From Certhia americana (lineage: Eukaryota > Chordata > Aves > Passeriformes > Certhiidae), in assembly GCA_018697195.1 (NCBI GenBank), contig CM031878.1:37829600-37893599 (forward strand): DNA of 64,000 nt, in the 5' to 3' direction. Position 1 is the stretch's first letter. The number at the start of each line of letters is the position of its first letter. This document shows positions 51,301 to 62,721 of the stretch, piece after piece. The translations under genes and the position numbers were made by a program. Under the pieces are notes generated by a model that saw nothing but the letters and a program-made list of their open reading frames with translations, was not told the DNA's origin and did not search any database.

Positions 51301-52587
51301 AAAAGTCAGTATTTAAAACTATTTTAGAAAAATGGGCAATAGTATATGTTGCAGTGCCAGCAGGTGAAGGACTTTCACCTTGAAGAAAAGAGCTAATCAC
51401 AGCAGGATTAGCTCTTGGGTGTCTGATGAGTGTGGAATCTTTACTTACATTCTCACCCACTGATCCCCCCCTGGGGCTACACAGTGTGCTGCTGCCATGC
51501 AGTCAGGGTGGCACAAGATTATCATGCACAACACTAATGTATTAAGCAAGACAGCTGCCTGAAGCTAGAAGACAGATTCAATCATGCAGCTAATTAAAAG
51601 CCAGTATGCCACGAGTTTCAAGAAATCCCAGCATTCTCTTAATTACCATCTCCCTCAAAAAGATGCAAAAAATCAAACTAACTGAAAATTTTATTAAATT
51701 TAATAACAAAAAACCCTTTTATATGACTGGGTCTTTCCAAACCTGCATCATGGATATATCAATGGATATAAACACTTAAAACTAGGGTTTTTGCAGTAGT
51801 AAAATTTGATTTCAACAAACAAACAAGATGGTCAGGATGTGACCATGTGATTTGGAAATCTGAAATGAAGTTTGCAACATATAAGTATGAGAAGATTTTT
51901 CATTATCTGTATTTTGAAATTTTAAGGTAAGAAACTGACCTTGCTTTTGTTTAAATTAACACAAAACTAATTCCACTTAGTTCAGTAAGACCCATATAAA
52001 AATCTGTGCAGAAGAGGGACAAAAAAGCTACGAAATTTGGAAATTTAGACCAAGGAAAATTTCAGAGAGACCACTGTTGAGGATCAGGAACTGAAATCAG
52101 TAAATATTCTGTGTCTTTTACCATCTGAACAAACAAATATGACTGTTCAATACCCTACTTGTAATTATTTAGGGGACTGGGAAGGAGATTGTTATCTCTG
52201 CTTCATTTATTATCAGAGCCTCTGCTACTGCAAAAGAAAAACGCATCTAGCATCTTTCCTCCTTTTTATCAAAGATGAATGTTCATGTTCACTCTGAAGG
52301 CAAAAATTTTAGTATCAGGGGAACTAGGCCTGTGAAAAGCACTTCAGGCAGACATTCTCGAGGGTTAGGTCAAGTAAATTGCTCTTACATATTGGTTTCA
52401 TGCTATAATTTTATACGCAGGTGAAGATGTTTGAACTGAACTTTGGCATATCTATGCAACTACAGAGGGATGCTATTATTTACCTCATATTCAGTCACTT
52501 CTCTTAAGAGCAGAACTGGGGTTTTATCTTGAGAAATTTTGCATTTTCTCAGTGGAAAAAAGCACTAAGGAAGAGATCTTGACTGAC
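48303..52587 (-). other. FANCC intron, ~4.3 kb
   Basis: The intron contains a degraded CR1 copy at about 49055-49880 and a second copy at 51760-51800 of a 41-bp segment also found inside that CR1. It also holds two adjacent small hairpins (51362-51416). No extra exon with convincing splice sites and FANCC similarity is seen. Confidence 0.75.
49055..49880 (+). mobile_element. Degraded CR1 LINE copy, antisense to FANCC
   Basis: It opens with the CR1 reverse-transcriptase C-terminal coding block: 'ctgggtccagtcctatttaa' and 'cattaatgaactggatgaag', reading LFNIFINELDEG then DDDTKL. It continues through 'gaccttgacaggctggagaa', 'aaagtcctgcatttggggag' and 'gaaaggctgagagagcctgg', and ends with weakly matching 3' sequence. 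Multiple frameshifts and an unusual insertion after 'ggatataaac' are present, and no clear octamer tail is preserved. It is an old, inactive copy. Confidence 0.8.
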
Positions 52588-52687
52588 CTGTTTGTTTCCA
52601 TTCTGATGAGCCTGCACAAAGAGCTGTGTAAACACTTGTATTACTGTCATAACTTCTGAAGTTCCATCAGTTTCTATCAATGCATTC
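52588..52687 (-). CDS. FANCC coding exon
   Basis: This 100-nt exon has acceptor aatgtgtag and donor gtcagt after AACAAACAG. It starts with the G that completes a split Lys codon (AA|G). It encodes NALIETDGTSEVMTVIQVFT and QLFVQAHQNGNKQ. It aligns clearly, from memory, with human FANCC '[20 protein letters not shown]' (about residues 299-332), with identical length. Confidence 0.95.
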
Positions 52688-55231
52688 CTACACATTGAAA
52701 AGTTAGATATAACAGATCAGATAATTAGTCTGCCCATCACACCACAGTTAACTGAAATGAAAGAAAAACATATATTCTTTGTAAGCCGTAAATTCAAACT
52801 ATGTCTGAGCTCATTACATCACTAACAGAAGTACTAAGAAATACTAACTTTGCAGGCTTTTTAGATTTTATTTTTAATTAACACCCCCCCCCCAAAACAA
52901 ACCTCATACACAACTCCTACAAATAAGCTAGATTTAGTAAATATACAATATACATGCAGGCACATAATTTATCCTACCTAAAAAAGTAAACAATTAACAA
53001 GACTAGCACAAATTTATTAGCCAAGTTTGGCATCTGCTCAGCTTATTGTGTTCAGAGCAACTACTCCCATGATTAAGTTAAGCATATTTTATAGTGTTTT
53101 GTGGGACTGCATCTCCCAAGCCACTCTAGAGATTTACAAAGGTGAATGCTTCAACTTGCCTTCCAAAGTGCAAAATAACATTAAGCAAATGGAGGAAGTG
53201 GAGAAAAACATAGAGCAGCAATTTTCATTCTCTTATTTGAAAGACATATAGTAGAAAAGGGAGAAAATGCTCTAAGTTGCCAGTGAGATACCAGTATTTG
53301 AGAATGGTTTCGTTCCTTCAAAAAGGTATTAAAAGCTAACACATTACTATAACATAGAAATGTTACAAAACTACAGGCAAGTATAATCACTGATAAAAAA
53401 AGAAGAAATAGTACATGGAAACTCAAGGTGTATGGACTTCAGTATAGCCACACATAGCAGGAAAACATTGGGAAATAAAAGCAGTAAGTAATAGCACTGT
53501 GATAAGATAATTTAGCACAATTAATCTCAATATGCATGCAAATAGCAGGAAAAGTTATTACAGGAAGGGTCACAATGCTTAGATCCATACATATAACATT
53601 AAGAGAAGTTTTGTGCCATCTGCAGAAAACTAACACAGTTTCCAAGCAAGGAAGTACATTTCTTTATCAGCAGTTTTCTAAATCTCACATATGATTACAA
53701 CTGGAATAGTATCTTAACATTTGCACACCACTTGATAATAATTGGAAGAATGATAGAGAAATACAACAAAAATAAACAGAAGATGGCATAAACCAATTGG
53801 GCTGCAAAAACCAGCTAACATATAAAATATACAGCTTCATGTAAGTATCAAAAGGAGGTGAGACAGAGTATTCTTAAAATACATGAAGGTTTTAGTACCA
53901 ACAATGTAGAGGAACAAGCACACTAAGCAGAAACAAGTCAAAGTAAAGAAAGGGAGCAGACATGCAGGCTTAGAAACAGGAAAACATTTTTTAAGACAAT
54001 TTGAAACATTAATAGAAGTGCAAAGTTTTACCAGGAAATACTGTGCTGGACAAAGTCCTGCATTAGCTGAGAAAAATAATTTTATCCATTTCTACTGTCT
54101 ACCAAAGGGAAGGGATGCAAAGGAGTAGTGAAGTCATGTGGTTTGGGTTGGGTTTTTTTAATATTCTATATAGCATGACCTTAAATAAACCAAGAAGCTT
54201 GGACAGAATTTGTCTCCCTGTGCCATCACAATATACAGCCTCCAGCCCAAGACATCAGTACACATCTGCTGAAGTCACATCAATTTTTACATGCATCTTA
54301 CTTTGGGAAAGTGATTAATCTCAGCTCTTCAGAAAATGCTATCTGTGTGCAGACATGGCATCACAGCAACAAACGACTGCCAGAGCACTGGCTCCCAAGT
54401 GGCTCCACTCTCACAGTACAGTGGTCTACAGCTTCTACAGCCAAGACTCTTCTGTTAGCGCCTGCACAGACCTAAAAGTGCACACAGACACACAAATGCC
54501 CCCAAACACATGCACCTGGGAGTCCTGTTTTCCTAAGAAGGGGAACACTTGATGAGCAAAGGATGTCAGTCACTAAATACATTAGTGTTCTATTGGAATT
54601 TTTGTACTAATAACCCTGGTTATATATCTTATTAAGATATTATTTTAAGTATTAAGTAAAGTGAAAAGAAAAGCCACTGAAAACTGAGTATAAAGGATTT
54701 GAAGCCCCCATGTGGTAATCAGTATTCTAGTTGCTTCAAAATAATTTCAATGCGTTCAAAATCAAACTCATTATTAACAGGTGGATCAATAGTTTAAGGC
54801 CACTAAGAGCATATCTAACATAAATTCTGAAAAGCACAAACAAAATGTAAAAGAGGCTACACTGGAAAGTGCAAGTTTTTGCTAAATGCTACCTTCATGC
54901 TGGCATGGGCCATTTCAGCACTTATAATTTTCACCTCAAAACTGCATTTCAACCACAAATCTCTATTGAAGTACAAAATAAATTGCAAATTTTAAAATCT
55001 AAAATACAACATAATCAACTGCACCAGTAATTATTACAATGTAATTTTTATTTAAATTTCATAAAATTTTAAACATTTTTCATTTTTTGCAGTATACTAC
55101 ACAGAAAGGGACTTTAAAGCATATAGGGAAATAAAAAGATATCCTGAAATTATAGTATGTTGCTCTTGAAGAAAACATCAATGTTTAAATGGGTCATTTA
55201 AAGCCCTTCCCACAGTAATTTTAAAACTTAC
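52688..55231 (-). other. FANCC intron, ~2.5 kb
   Basis: AT-rich, with a poly-C run near 52883-52892. A small plus-strand open frame at 53027-53251 and minus-strand frames at 53181-53645 have no recognisable motif. No retroposon is recognised. Confidence 0.7.
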
Positions 55232-55284
55232 TTGAAAATTTCATTTACAATTCTGAAAATAGCAGGATGGCTTGCTGCTTGTGG
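55232..55284 (-). CDS. FANCC coding exon (53 nt)
   Basis: This 53-nt exon has acceptor ttatcaacag and donor gtaagt, phase 0 at its start and two bases (AA) left at its end. It encodes PQAASHPAIFRIVNEIF. It aligns with human FANCC 'PQAACHPAIFRVVDEMF' (about residues 282-299), with the same exon length. Confidence 0.95.
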
Positions 55285-56236
55285 CTGTTGATAAACAAAT
55301 GAAAGAAAATTAGGTATTAATAAGAAACAACTCACACAAATGTCTCTGCATAATTTACAGCTTAACTCATGGATGCTATTACATAGCCATTATTAAACTG
55401 CAACTCTATGATCAACTTTTACTAAACCCTCAGATTTTCTCAGGATTAGAATTCTTAGGATTCTCCACAGCGAGACCAAGCAGGCTCAGCAGCTGATAAA
55501 TGCAAACACCTGGGATCCCAAACTGTTTATGACAACAATCACTACAAATATTAAATGTGGCAGACAGAAAGAACAGGTTGTTGCATGCAATTGCTAGAGG
55601 CTAGACACAGGGAGTAGATTTCAAAAAAGCTTTTCTTTCCTCTTTGCAGACAATCATTTCTGGACATGCTTTGAGACTCTAGCTACATCTTCAAAATTAA
55701 ATTCCAGAAATTAAATTGATTTTATCATCTCTGTCTTTAATAGTTTGGCATGCATTTTCATCCAAGACATTTTTTCACAGTATTATCTTCTTTTGTGAAC
55801 TTCAGAGTTGCTAGTACAAGCTAAATATCTCAGTGCATCAAAATATTCTTTTTAAACTAGTGAAGCCTTTTATTGTGCTACCACACAAAAGACTGTATTC
55901 AGAAAGTTGTTACATTAAACATGCGCCAGTAAACACGCTGCTTTCTAATTCCATATTCTTAAACTTTTATAGAATACCCAGAAAAAGTCCCACTTATGCT
56001 TTCCCTACAGTACTAAGTCTACGCTGAAAAGTAAATCCTCACTTAGTGTCCACGATGTTAGTGCCTGAAGATTTAGTGAGAATATAGTTCTTGAACAGCC
56101 TAAAGCATGTTTAATAAAATGAATTCTAAAAACTTAAGAATGCATAGTGCTTATAAAAGTGCATAACACACTACTGAAACTTGTATATGCGTTTGTTTCA
56201 AGATAAAAAAGTACCAAGTAGAAAATTAATATAGTA

Positions 56237-56300
56237 CTGCAATAATATATTAAAAATTATTATTATTATTATATAATAATGATTATAATTATTATAAAAT
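56237..56300. repeat. AT-rich (TTA/ATT)n microsatellite
   Basis: Clustered attattattatta and ataataat units with interruptions lie in a FANCC intron just upstream of a GC-rich block. Confidence 0.8.
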
Positions 56301-56394
56301 ATACAATAAATTATGTTTATAAAACCAAGCTGAAATAATGATTACAGTAACAGTAATAACAACTAAAATGACATCTTTTTAATTGTACACAGGG

Positions 56395-56760
56395 AGAACA
56401 GGAGCCTTGCTGCCCATGATCCGTAGGTGACAATAGGGAAAAGGGACAGCCAAGGGCGCCATCTCCCGCCCTGGGACCGCCGGAACCTCCGGCTCCAGGA
56501 GAACACCAGGAACGGGCCTCCCCTTCTCTGGGGGCTTTGGGTTTGTTCTCCTCGTGGAAAGACTGGACTAGATCTCCAGAGCTGCCCTCCAGACCCAGCT
56601 ATCCTGAGGTTCTGGAGAGCAATGAGAGTGTTCCCAGTCCTGTGGGCTAAAGCGGTTGATTCAGTAATTCCTCCCCTGTCTTCCAGACACACTACCCACC
56701 TCTGCAGGCACACCTCCATGATGATGAGCTGCCACACTGTTGACAGCGTCACACTGTGAT
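56395..56760. other. GC-rich block of unknown origin in FANCC intron
   Basis: The segment stands out from AT-rich flanks, with CpGs in ccgtagg, gggcgcc, cccgcc, gaccgccgg, ctccgg, aacggg and ctcgtgg. Within it, 'gactggactagatctccaga' followed by 'gctgccctccagaccc' resembles a CR1 3'-terminal block, so at least part may be an old CR1-type retroposon in plus orientation. Open frames occur on both strands (140 codons on the minus strand, 110 on the plus) but I recognise no domain. It could also be a CpG island-like element or an unidentified repeat. Confidence 0.4.
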
Positions 56761-57539
56761 GACCTTTAAGACAGGCTGGATACAAACCAGAAAGGGTCCA
56801 CTAGTACATCCGCTCAGAGACCAATATCAAATCCCAGTTCTCTTGAGCAAGTCCAAAATAAGTGTGCTATATGCAACAATGAAAAAACACATGCTTCTTC
56901 CTGGCAGACACCAGCAATTTAACAAGAAATAGTAGTTAACAGTCCCTAGGATTTTATCTAAAATACTGAAATCAATATGAATTCCATCACTGGTAGTCAA
57001 AAGGGAAAAAACAAACCCAAGCCCAAACCCTATTACCTAATTACCTAATTTCATGAGATTTTGATCACTGGACTGCATGGAATTGTATTGCAAGCACTCA
57101 GAGCAAGAATTCTGTGATACTGCAGAAGTCAGCCCTGCAATTTGAAGATTCCCATCGTATAAGACAAGAGCAGGCAGCACAATTCTTCTACTGCCAGCAG
57201 CAGTTCTGGAATTTGGGAGGGATTCTCATTTCCAAGGGGGGATTTTCTTAAAATTTTCTTCCTGTTGACATTATCTCCTTATATTTTCAAAATAAAAAGG
57301 CATTTTGCATTTCAGTAATCTTGTCTGCAACTACTCAATGCTTTTCCCAGGAATCAAACCCTACGTATTGTTCAATCAATTCTAAAACATGCACAGAACA
57401 GAACAATACATACTTAACAAAAAATTCAAACACAGAATTGGAGATCCATATGTGGTATTATAAAAACACCCCAAACTTTTAACGTTATGTTTTCCAGACA
57501 CAGGAAGAAGAACTATAGTTGAAGAACTATACTACTTAC

Positions 57540-57598
57540 GTATCTGTATTATTAGAATGCAGAATCTGAAACAACTTATTTATAACACAAAGCCAGAA
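57540..57598 (-). other. Candidate cryptic/poison exon in FANCC intron
   Basis: On the minus strand this 59-nt segment is preceded by a long pyrimidine tract ending ctttttattcag and followed by a gtaagt donor. It is open in one frame, reading FWLCVINKLFQILHSNN then TDT, but has no counterpart in FANCC as I know it. The flanking coding exons already join correctly without it. Inclusion would shift the frame (59 is not a multiple of 3) and give a TAA stop inside the 53-nt exon. Confidence 0.35.
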
Positions 57599-58119
57599 CT
57601 GAATAAAAAGATAAAAAAAAAATACATCTATATCTACAGTAAGCAAGTAAATGGGAAAAAAAAGGAGACAGAATAATCTGCATTTTATTCACATCACAGA
57701 ATGTTCTGTAAGAACCACAAGTAATAAACATGGGGAAGTAAAGATGCCGTAGGTCATACAGATTTGAGGTATAACTTGTTTTCCAGACTCACAAGCAATT
57801 AATTGGACACAACACTTCTATAAGTTAATAAGCGCATCTAACTTTAGGAAACTACTACAGTGCTGTATTTCAAATGTCGTCTGTATCTTCTAGTTGTATA
57901 TTTGTATTTCTGAATTTTGTATTTACCAGTTTAAAAGTGGAAATGTTATTTTTCTCTTATACAAAACACCAAATGTGTTTTTATTTTGAAGAATACATTT
58001 ATTTTTAAAACACGTATTTACACAAATCTTAAAAGTGCCTGAATCTGTCCACATTAAGAGTAATTTTCCCTATCCTTCCTCTTTTCTTCCTCATTAATGC
58101 CTCTTTCATTGGCTCCATA

Positions 58120-60028
58120 CATTGGGGAGTATTCTGATTGTAGAACTCAGGGGCAGTGAGGATAAGGCTGAGTGCCTTTGGGTGACAGTCAGAGGGATTG
58201 CCAGCCAGGCAGAGATCCTGCTGGGAGTCTGTCACAGACCACCCAACCAGGATGAAGGGAAATATTCTATCAGTGGGTGTTCCATCATCACTGGTTCTTG
58301 TGGGAGACTTCAACTTGCCAAATGCCTGCTGGAAACTCAACACAGTGGAGAGCAGACAGCCTGGGAGGTTCCTGGAGGGTGTGGAAGGTACCTTCCAGAC
58401 ACAGCTGGTAAGGGAGCCTACCAGGGCATGTCCTGCCAGACCTGCTGTTCACAAACAGGGAATGAAGGGCCTGGGGGATGTGGTGGTCAGGGGCCATCCA
58501 GGGCACACGGACCATGGAATGATAGAGTTTCTCTGTTCTTGGTGAAATAAGGAAGGGGGTCAACAGAACCTCTGCCTTGGACTTCCTGAGACTTTGGCCT
58601 GTTCAGGACACTGGTTCAAAGAATCCCTCAGGAAACTGCCCTTAATAACAAAGGGGTTCAGGAAGGCTGGACATGTTTTAAGAAGGAACTCTTTACAGTG
58701 CAGGAGCTGGCCATCTCCATGTGCAAATAGATGAGCTGGCAGAGAAGACTGCCCTGGCTGAGCAGAGAGCTTTTCATGGGAACTCAGGGAAAAAAGGACA
58801 GCTTATGTCCTTTGAAAGAAAAGGCAGGCAACTCAGGATGTCATTAGGTCGTACTGAGAGAAAACTAGAAAGCAAAAACCTCAACTGAACTCTATCTGGC
58901 TGCTGCTGTGAAAGATTATAGAAAGTGTTTCTATAAATACATTAACTACAAAAGGAGGGTCAAGAAAAATCTCCATTCATTACAGGACATGGAAGGGAAC
59001 AGAGTCACCAAGGATGAGGAAAAAGTTGATTTATTTAATGCCTTTTTGCCTAAGTCTTTGTCAGTAAGACCAGTTATCCTCAGGGCAGACAGCCCCCTGA
59101 GCAGGTACACAGGGATGGGGAGCAGGAGAGACCCCCTGCAATCCAGCAGGAAGTGTTAGTGACCAGCTGTGCCACTTTGACAATCTGTGGAGTCAGATGG
59201 GATCCACCCAAGGGTACTGAAGGAGCTTGCAGAAGTGCTCATTAAGTGCTCTCCATCACTTATCATTAGTCCTGGTTAAACAGGGAGATCTCAGATGTCT
59301 GAAGGCTGGCCAGTGTGACACCCATCTACAAGAATGGTGGAAGGGAGGATTCATGGAACTATAGGTCTGTCAGCCTGAACCCCAGTGCCAGGGAATGTTA
59401 TGGAACAGACTGTCTAGAGTGCCATCACATGAAACATACAGGACAACAAGGGGAACAGACCCAGCCAGCAGGGCAAGCTGCCTGACCAACCTAATTGCCT
59501 TTATGACCAAGTGACCTGCCTATTAGATGAGATAAAGACTGTGGAAATTGTCTACCTGGACTTCAGCAAAACATCTCATTACAAGGACACTGAGGTGCTG
59601 GAATGAGTCCAGAGAAGGGCAATGAAACTGGTGAAGGGTCTGGAGCACCCTGTGAAGAGCAGTTGAGTGAGCTGGGGGTGTTCAGCCTGAAGAAAAGGAG
59701 GCTCAGGGATGACCTTATCACTCTATATAACTGCCTGAGAGGAAGGCTCAGCCAGGTGAGGGTCAGCATCTTCTCCCAGGCAATCAGTGACAGGGCAAGA
59801 GGACAGAGTGTCAGCCTGTATGGACATCAGGAAGAATTTCATCAGTGAAAGGGTGGTTAAACATTGGAACCAGCTGTCCAGGGATGTGCTGAAGTCACCA
59901 TCCCTGTAAGTGTTCAAAAAACAACTGGATATAGCACTTAGAGTCATGATTTAGTCGACATGATGGTTAAAGGTAAGACTCAATGTTCTTGGAGGTCTTT
60001 TCCAACCCTAATGATTCTATGATTTTAT
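58120..60028 (+). mobile_element. CR1 LINE copy, ~1.9 kb, antisense to FANCC
   Basis: This is the longest retroposon in the window. The 5' part keeps endonuclease/linker coding blocks, for example 'cttgtgggagacttcaactt', which reads LVGDFNLPNACW. Then come the reverse-transcriptase N-terminal region ('gatgggatccacccaagggt', 'ggcatcac'-type blocks) and 'tacctggacttcagcaaaac', which reads YLDFSK. At about 59570 it jumps to 'ctggaatgagtccagagaag', so most of the catalytic RT core, including the DD motif region, is deleted. The 3'UTR then runs to the octamer tail aatgattctatgatttta. Frameshifts and the deletion make it inactive. Confidence 0.92.
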
Positions 60029-60415
60029 ACTGACAAGGTGGATAACAAAATGCAGCAAGAACAGATGGTTCTTTTTATAAAGAAGAAGCTGACAAATTTT
60101 GAGCCCTCAGCCTATTTCACTTTTCTTGCAACATACCTTTGAAACAAATCAAACTACTTTGGAAAGCTATCTCAGAACCAAACAGAAACTATAAATGACA
60201 CCAATGCAATCACATCTCTTTTAACAAACATGGGCTTTAAAAATCCTTTTATATACATATCTATCCATTCCTGGTAAAGCATAAAATAAGTATTAATACA
60301 TATAAAATACATATAAAATATAAAATACATATAAATACGTGTATTTACTGCACTAATAATTTAGTTGTTAATGCACACATACAAACCCTAAAGATACTTC
60401 AGAAAGGAAGACATC

Positions 60416-60433
60416 CACTCACTCACTCACTCA
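60416..60433. repeat. (CACT)n short tandem repeat
   Basis: Four to five copies of cact (cactcactcactcactca) lie in the FANCC intron. It is minor. Confidence 0.8.
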
Positions 60434-62564
60434 ATTCCAAAGAAACTAAGAGACCATCTGTAATGGTCACTTCACTTGTTCTTGTTACTTCTGAGTAACT
60501 ACAGAATTTCCAATATTAACTTCAGTTTAGGACAAACTCACAAACACAATAGCATGCCATATAAACATAAGTTAGTGGACCGTCACACAACAATTACTCT
60601 TGGAATTAAAATATGAGTAGTACATATCAAGTTTCTTTCATAAGAGAAGTACAGTGGCTTACATCTGAGTACCTTAGATCTCTGTGAGGTTTATGCACAG
60701 TATGATTACTATATCAAGATACTTGATTTAGATAAATTACTCTGATAATGTAATTATGAAAGAGCTTATTGAAACTTCCTTCTTATAATGTACTATAATC
60801 AAATCACTAACATATTTCTGACTATTTGCCCTCTAAAGGTTTTCTTCCAAGTAGGAAAGTAGAAATCTAGTTCTGTCTCATGATTCCACTATTACAATAT
60901 CCATAAGGTAAACAGAGCTTACATCCTAAAACATCATAATCCAACTGCCAAAAAATGCACATCCACATTCCTAAATAAATATTTAAATACCCTTTAGGCA
61001 AGCTAAATTAATACACTATTGGATTCAAAGTGCTGACTAATTCAATGTCACACAAGTATCTTTACAGTTCCATGTACATGTTGAACAAAATACCATTATG
61101 CATCTAGAACGCAATTTCTGGATCACATTATTTTCCTTCTATACTGCCCCTCTGAAGCTTCTCATCCTGTTGTTTTTACCTGTTTTGCCATTCAAAAATT
61201 TGCCATTTATGCACCCTCCCTCTTACCAATGCCTATCAATCATCAATATCCAGCTGCCTATTGCTCTCTTCTTTATGGCTCTATTCATTCCATCCTTTGT
61301 CCACAGGATGTCCTCTCTAAACCAGCTTTCAAAGCTGCTTTGCTGGCCTTGCCATTCTGTGAATATCTTATTGTGAAAGCACAAAGTCTTTGGTGCAGAG
61401 GCAAGTAAAGACAACCTAAGTGTGCTAGCACAGTAATGTTCCATTCTTTTCAGAGATCAGCTTGTAAATAAAACTGAAGTGTGAACATTTTTAATAAATA
61501 ACAAAAAACAACACTTGAAACAAGTATTTGACTTCTTTTTATATATTTGTAACCTAGATTTAGATATCTTTTTTTTTTCCTCAGCTGGTACATGGTGTAG
61601 TACCAGCTACTACATACAACTCACAATACATCTGATACAGAAAAATTAGGCATAGACCCTGTATAAAGCCTTGTTTGCTGCAATCCCTAAATCCCAGATG
61701 GCATATGAAGAACTGCTGACAGCATGCTGACACCAAGCCATATATGAGATTTCCAAGTATCATAATGGATCCCTAAAATAAGAGATCTGCAGGTTCAATT
61801 AAAAAGGAAGAATATTTAAAAGCAGCATCCTTTTCCTGACTAGCATAAGCATAACCCTGACTCTGTAAGCAGTTTCAAAGGCTGAAAATAAAATACCATA
61901 TGTCATTCAGTAGTTCTGTCATTTTATGAAACGTATAATTTGAGTGCATAGCACACATGCTATTTCATACTGCAATTAACAGATTTGCATTTAGTGCTGC
62001 AAACTAGCTCATAATTTTTGAAAAAGTACTGTGCCAGATTTTCTCTTAGGGAAGATTTTTGGTGCTCAGCATAACACAGCATTTGATAACAATTTTTAAT
62101 TACAGTTTAGCAAATGTTTTGCATTAAAAATTTTGTTCAGGTTTGCAAACAGAACGAAGTAACTAAGCAGTCCATAATAAAATACTCTACAAGGGATTCC
62201 AGGTGTTTAGACTGCTGAACTCCAAGGGAACAGAGATTGAAGTAAAAACAGATTCAAATCCTTTCTTGCCAGAGTTTATAATTTTTTAAGACAGAGGAAG
62301 ATACTCAGCACCCTCACCACTGGGATCCTCATTTCTTTACCTATTCTTTACCACTGGATGAAATCTTTTTTTCTCTTCTACCAATTCAGTGTAAAAACTA
62401 AAAAATTAATGATGTTTCTAAGACTCAAGATTTAGCTTGCTTTAACAAGTCATACGTCCCATAATGACCATTTACGCTGACTTATGTGTCTATGCTGACA
62501 TTTGAAAACTGTGACTCCTGGAGCATGAAGGAGCAGTATCAAATGTCCTACATGTTGCACATAC

Positions 62565-62721
62565 CAGCAATGAGTCTTTTATGACACGAGCCACTTCTTC
62601 CAGTGAATTCAACTGTGTAGAAAACAACTGGTTTAAAAGATGTAAGGTAGCTTTTTCAAGGCTTGGTAAGTGACGAAGCCAAAGGCTGAAGACAGCTGAT
62701 TCAGGAAGGGAGATCTTCTTC
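62565..62721 (-). CDS. FANCC coding exon (most 5' certain one in window)
   Basis: This 157-nt exon has acceptor ctctctaaaccag and donor gtatgt. It begins with G as the third base of a split codon and ends in phase 0. It encodes [20 protein letters not shown], then [15 protein letters not shown] and ending ARVIKDSLL. From memory it aligns with human FANCC residues about 229-281 ([22 protein letters not shown]), with the same length. The preceding canonical exon, expected to end near human 'EAVNEAILL', is not within the window, so FANCC continues past 64000. Confidence 0.95.

Larger units (their letters stand above)
55285..62564 (-). other. FANCC intron, ~7.3 kb
   Basis: The intron contains a GC-rich CpG-containing block (about 56395-56760), a TTA/ATT microsatellite (56237-56300), a CR1 copy of about 1.9 kb (58120-60028), AT-rich ATAAAATACAT repeats (about 60290-60350) and (CACT)n at 60416-60433. 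It also contains a 59-nt segment with strong splice signals at 57540-57598. Confidence 0.75.

Noticed and set aside
56363..56785. A 140-codon minus-strand open frame in the GC-rich block
   Set aside because: The frame has no motif, the opposite strand is also open, and part of the block looks like a CR1 3' end. High GC content alone lengthens frames.
58029..58563. Open frames of 91-142 codons on both strands
   Set aside because: They are remnants of CR1 ORF2 and its antisense, interrupted by stops and a large internal deletion.
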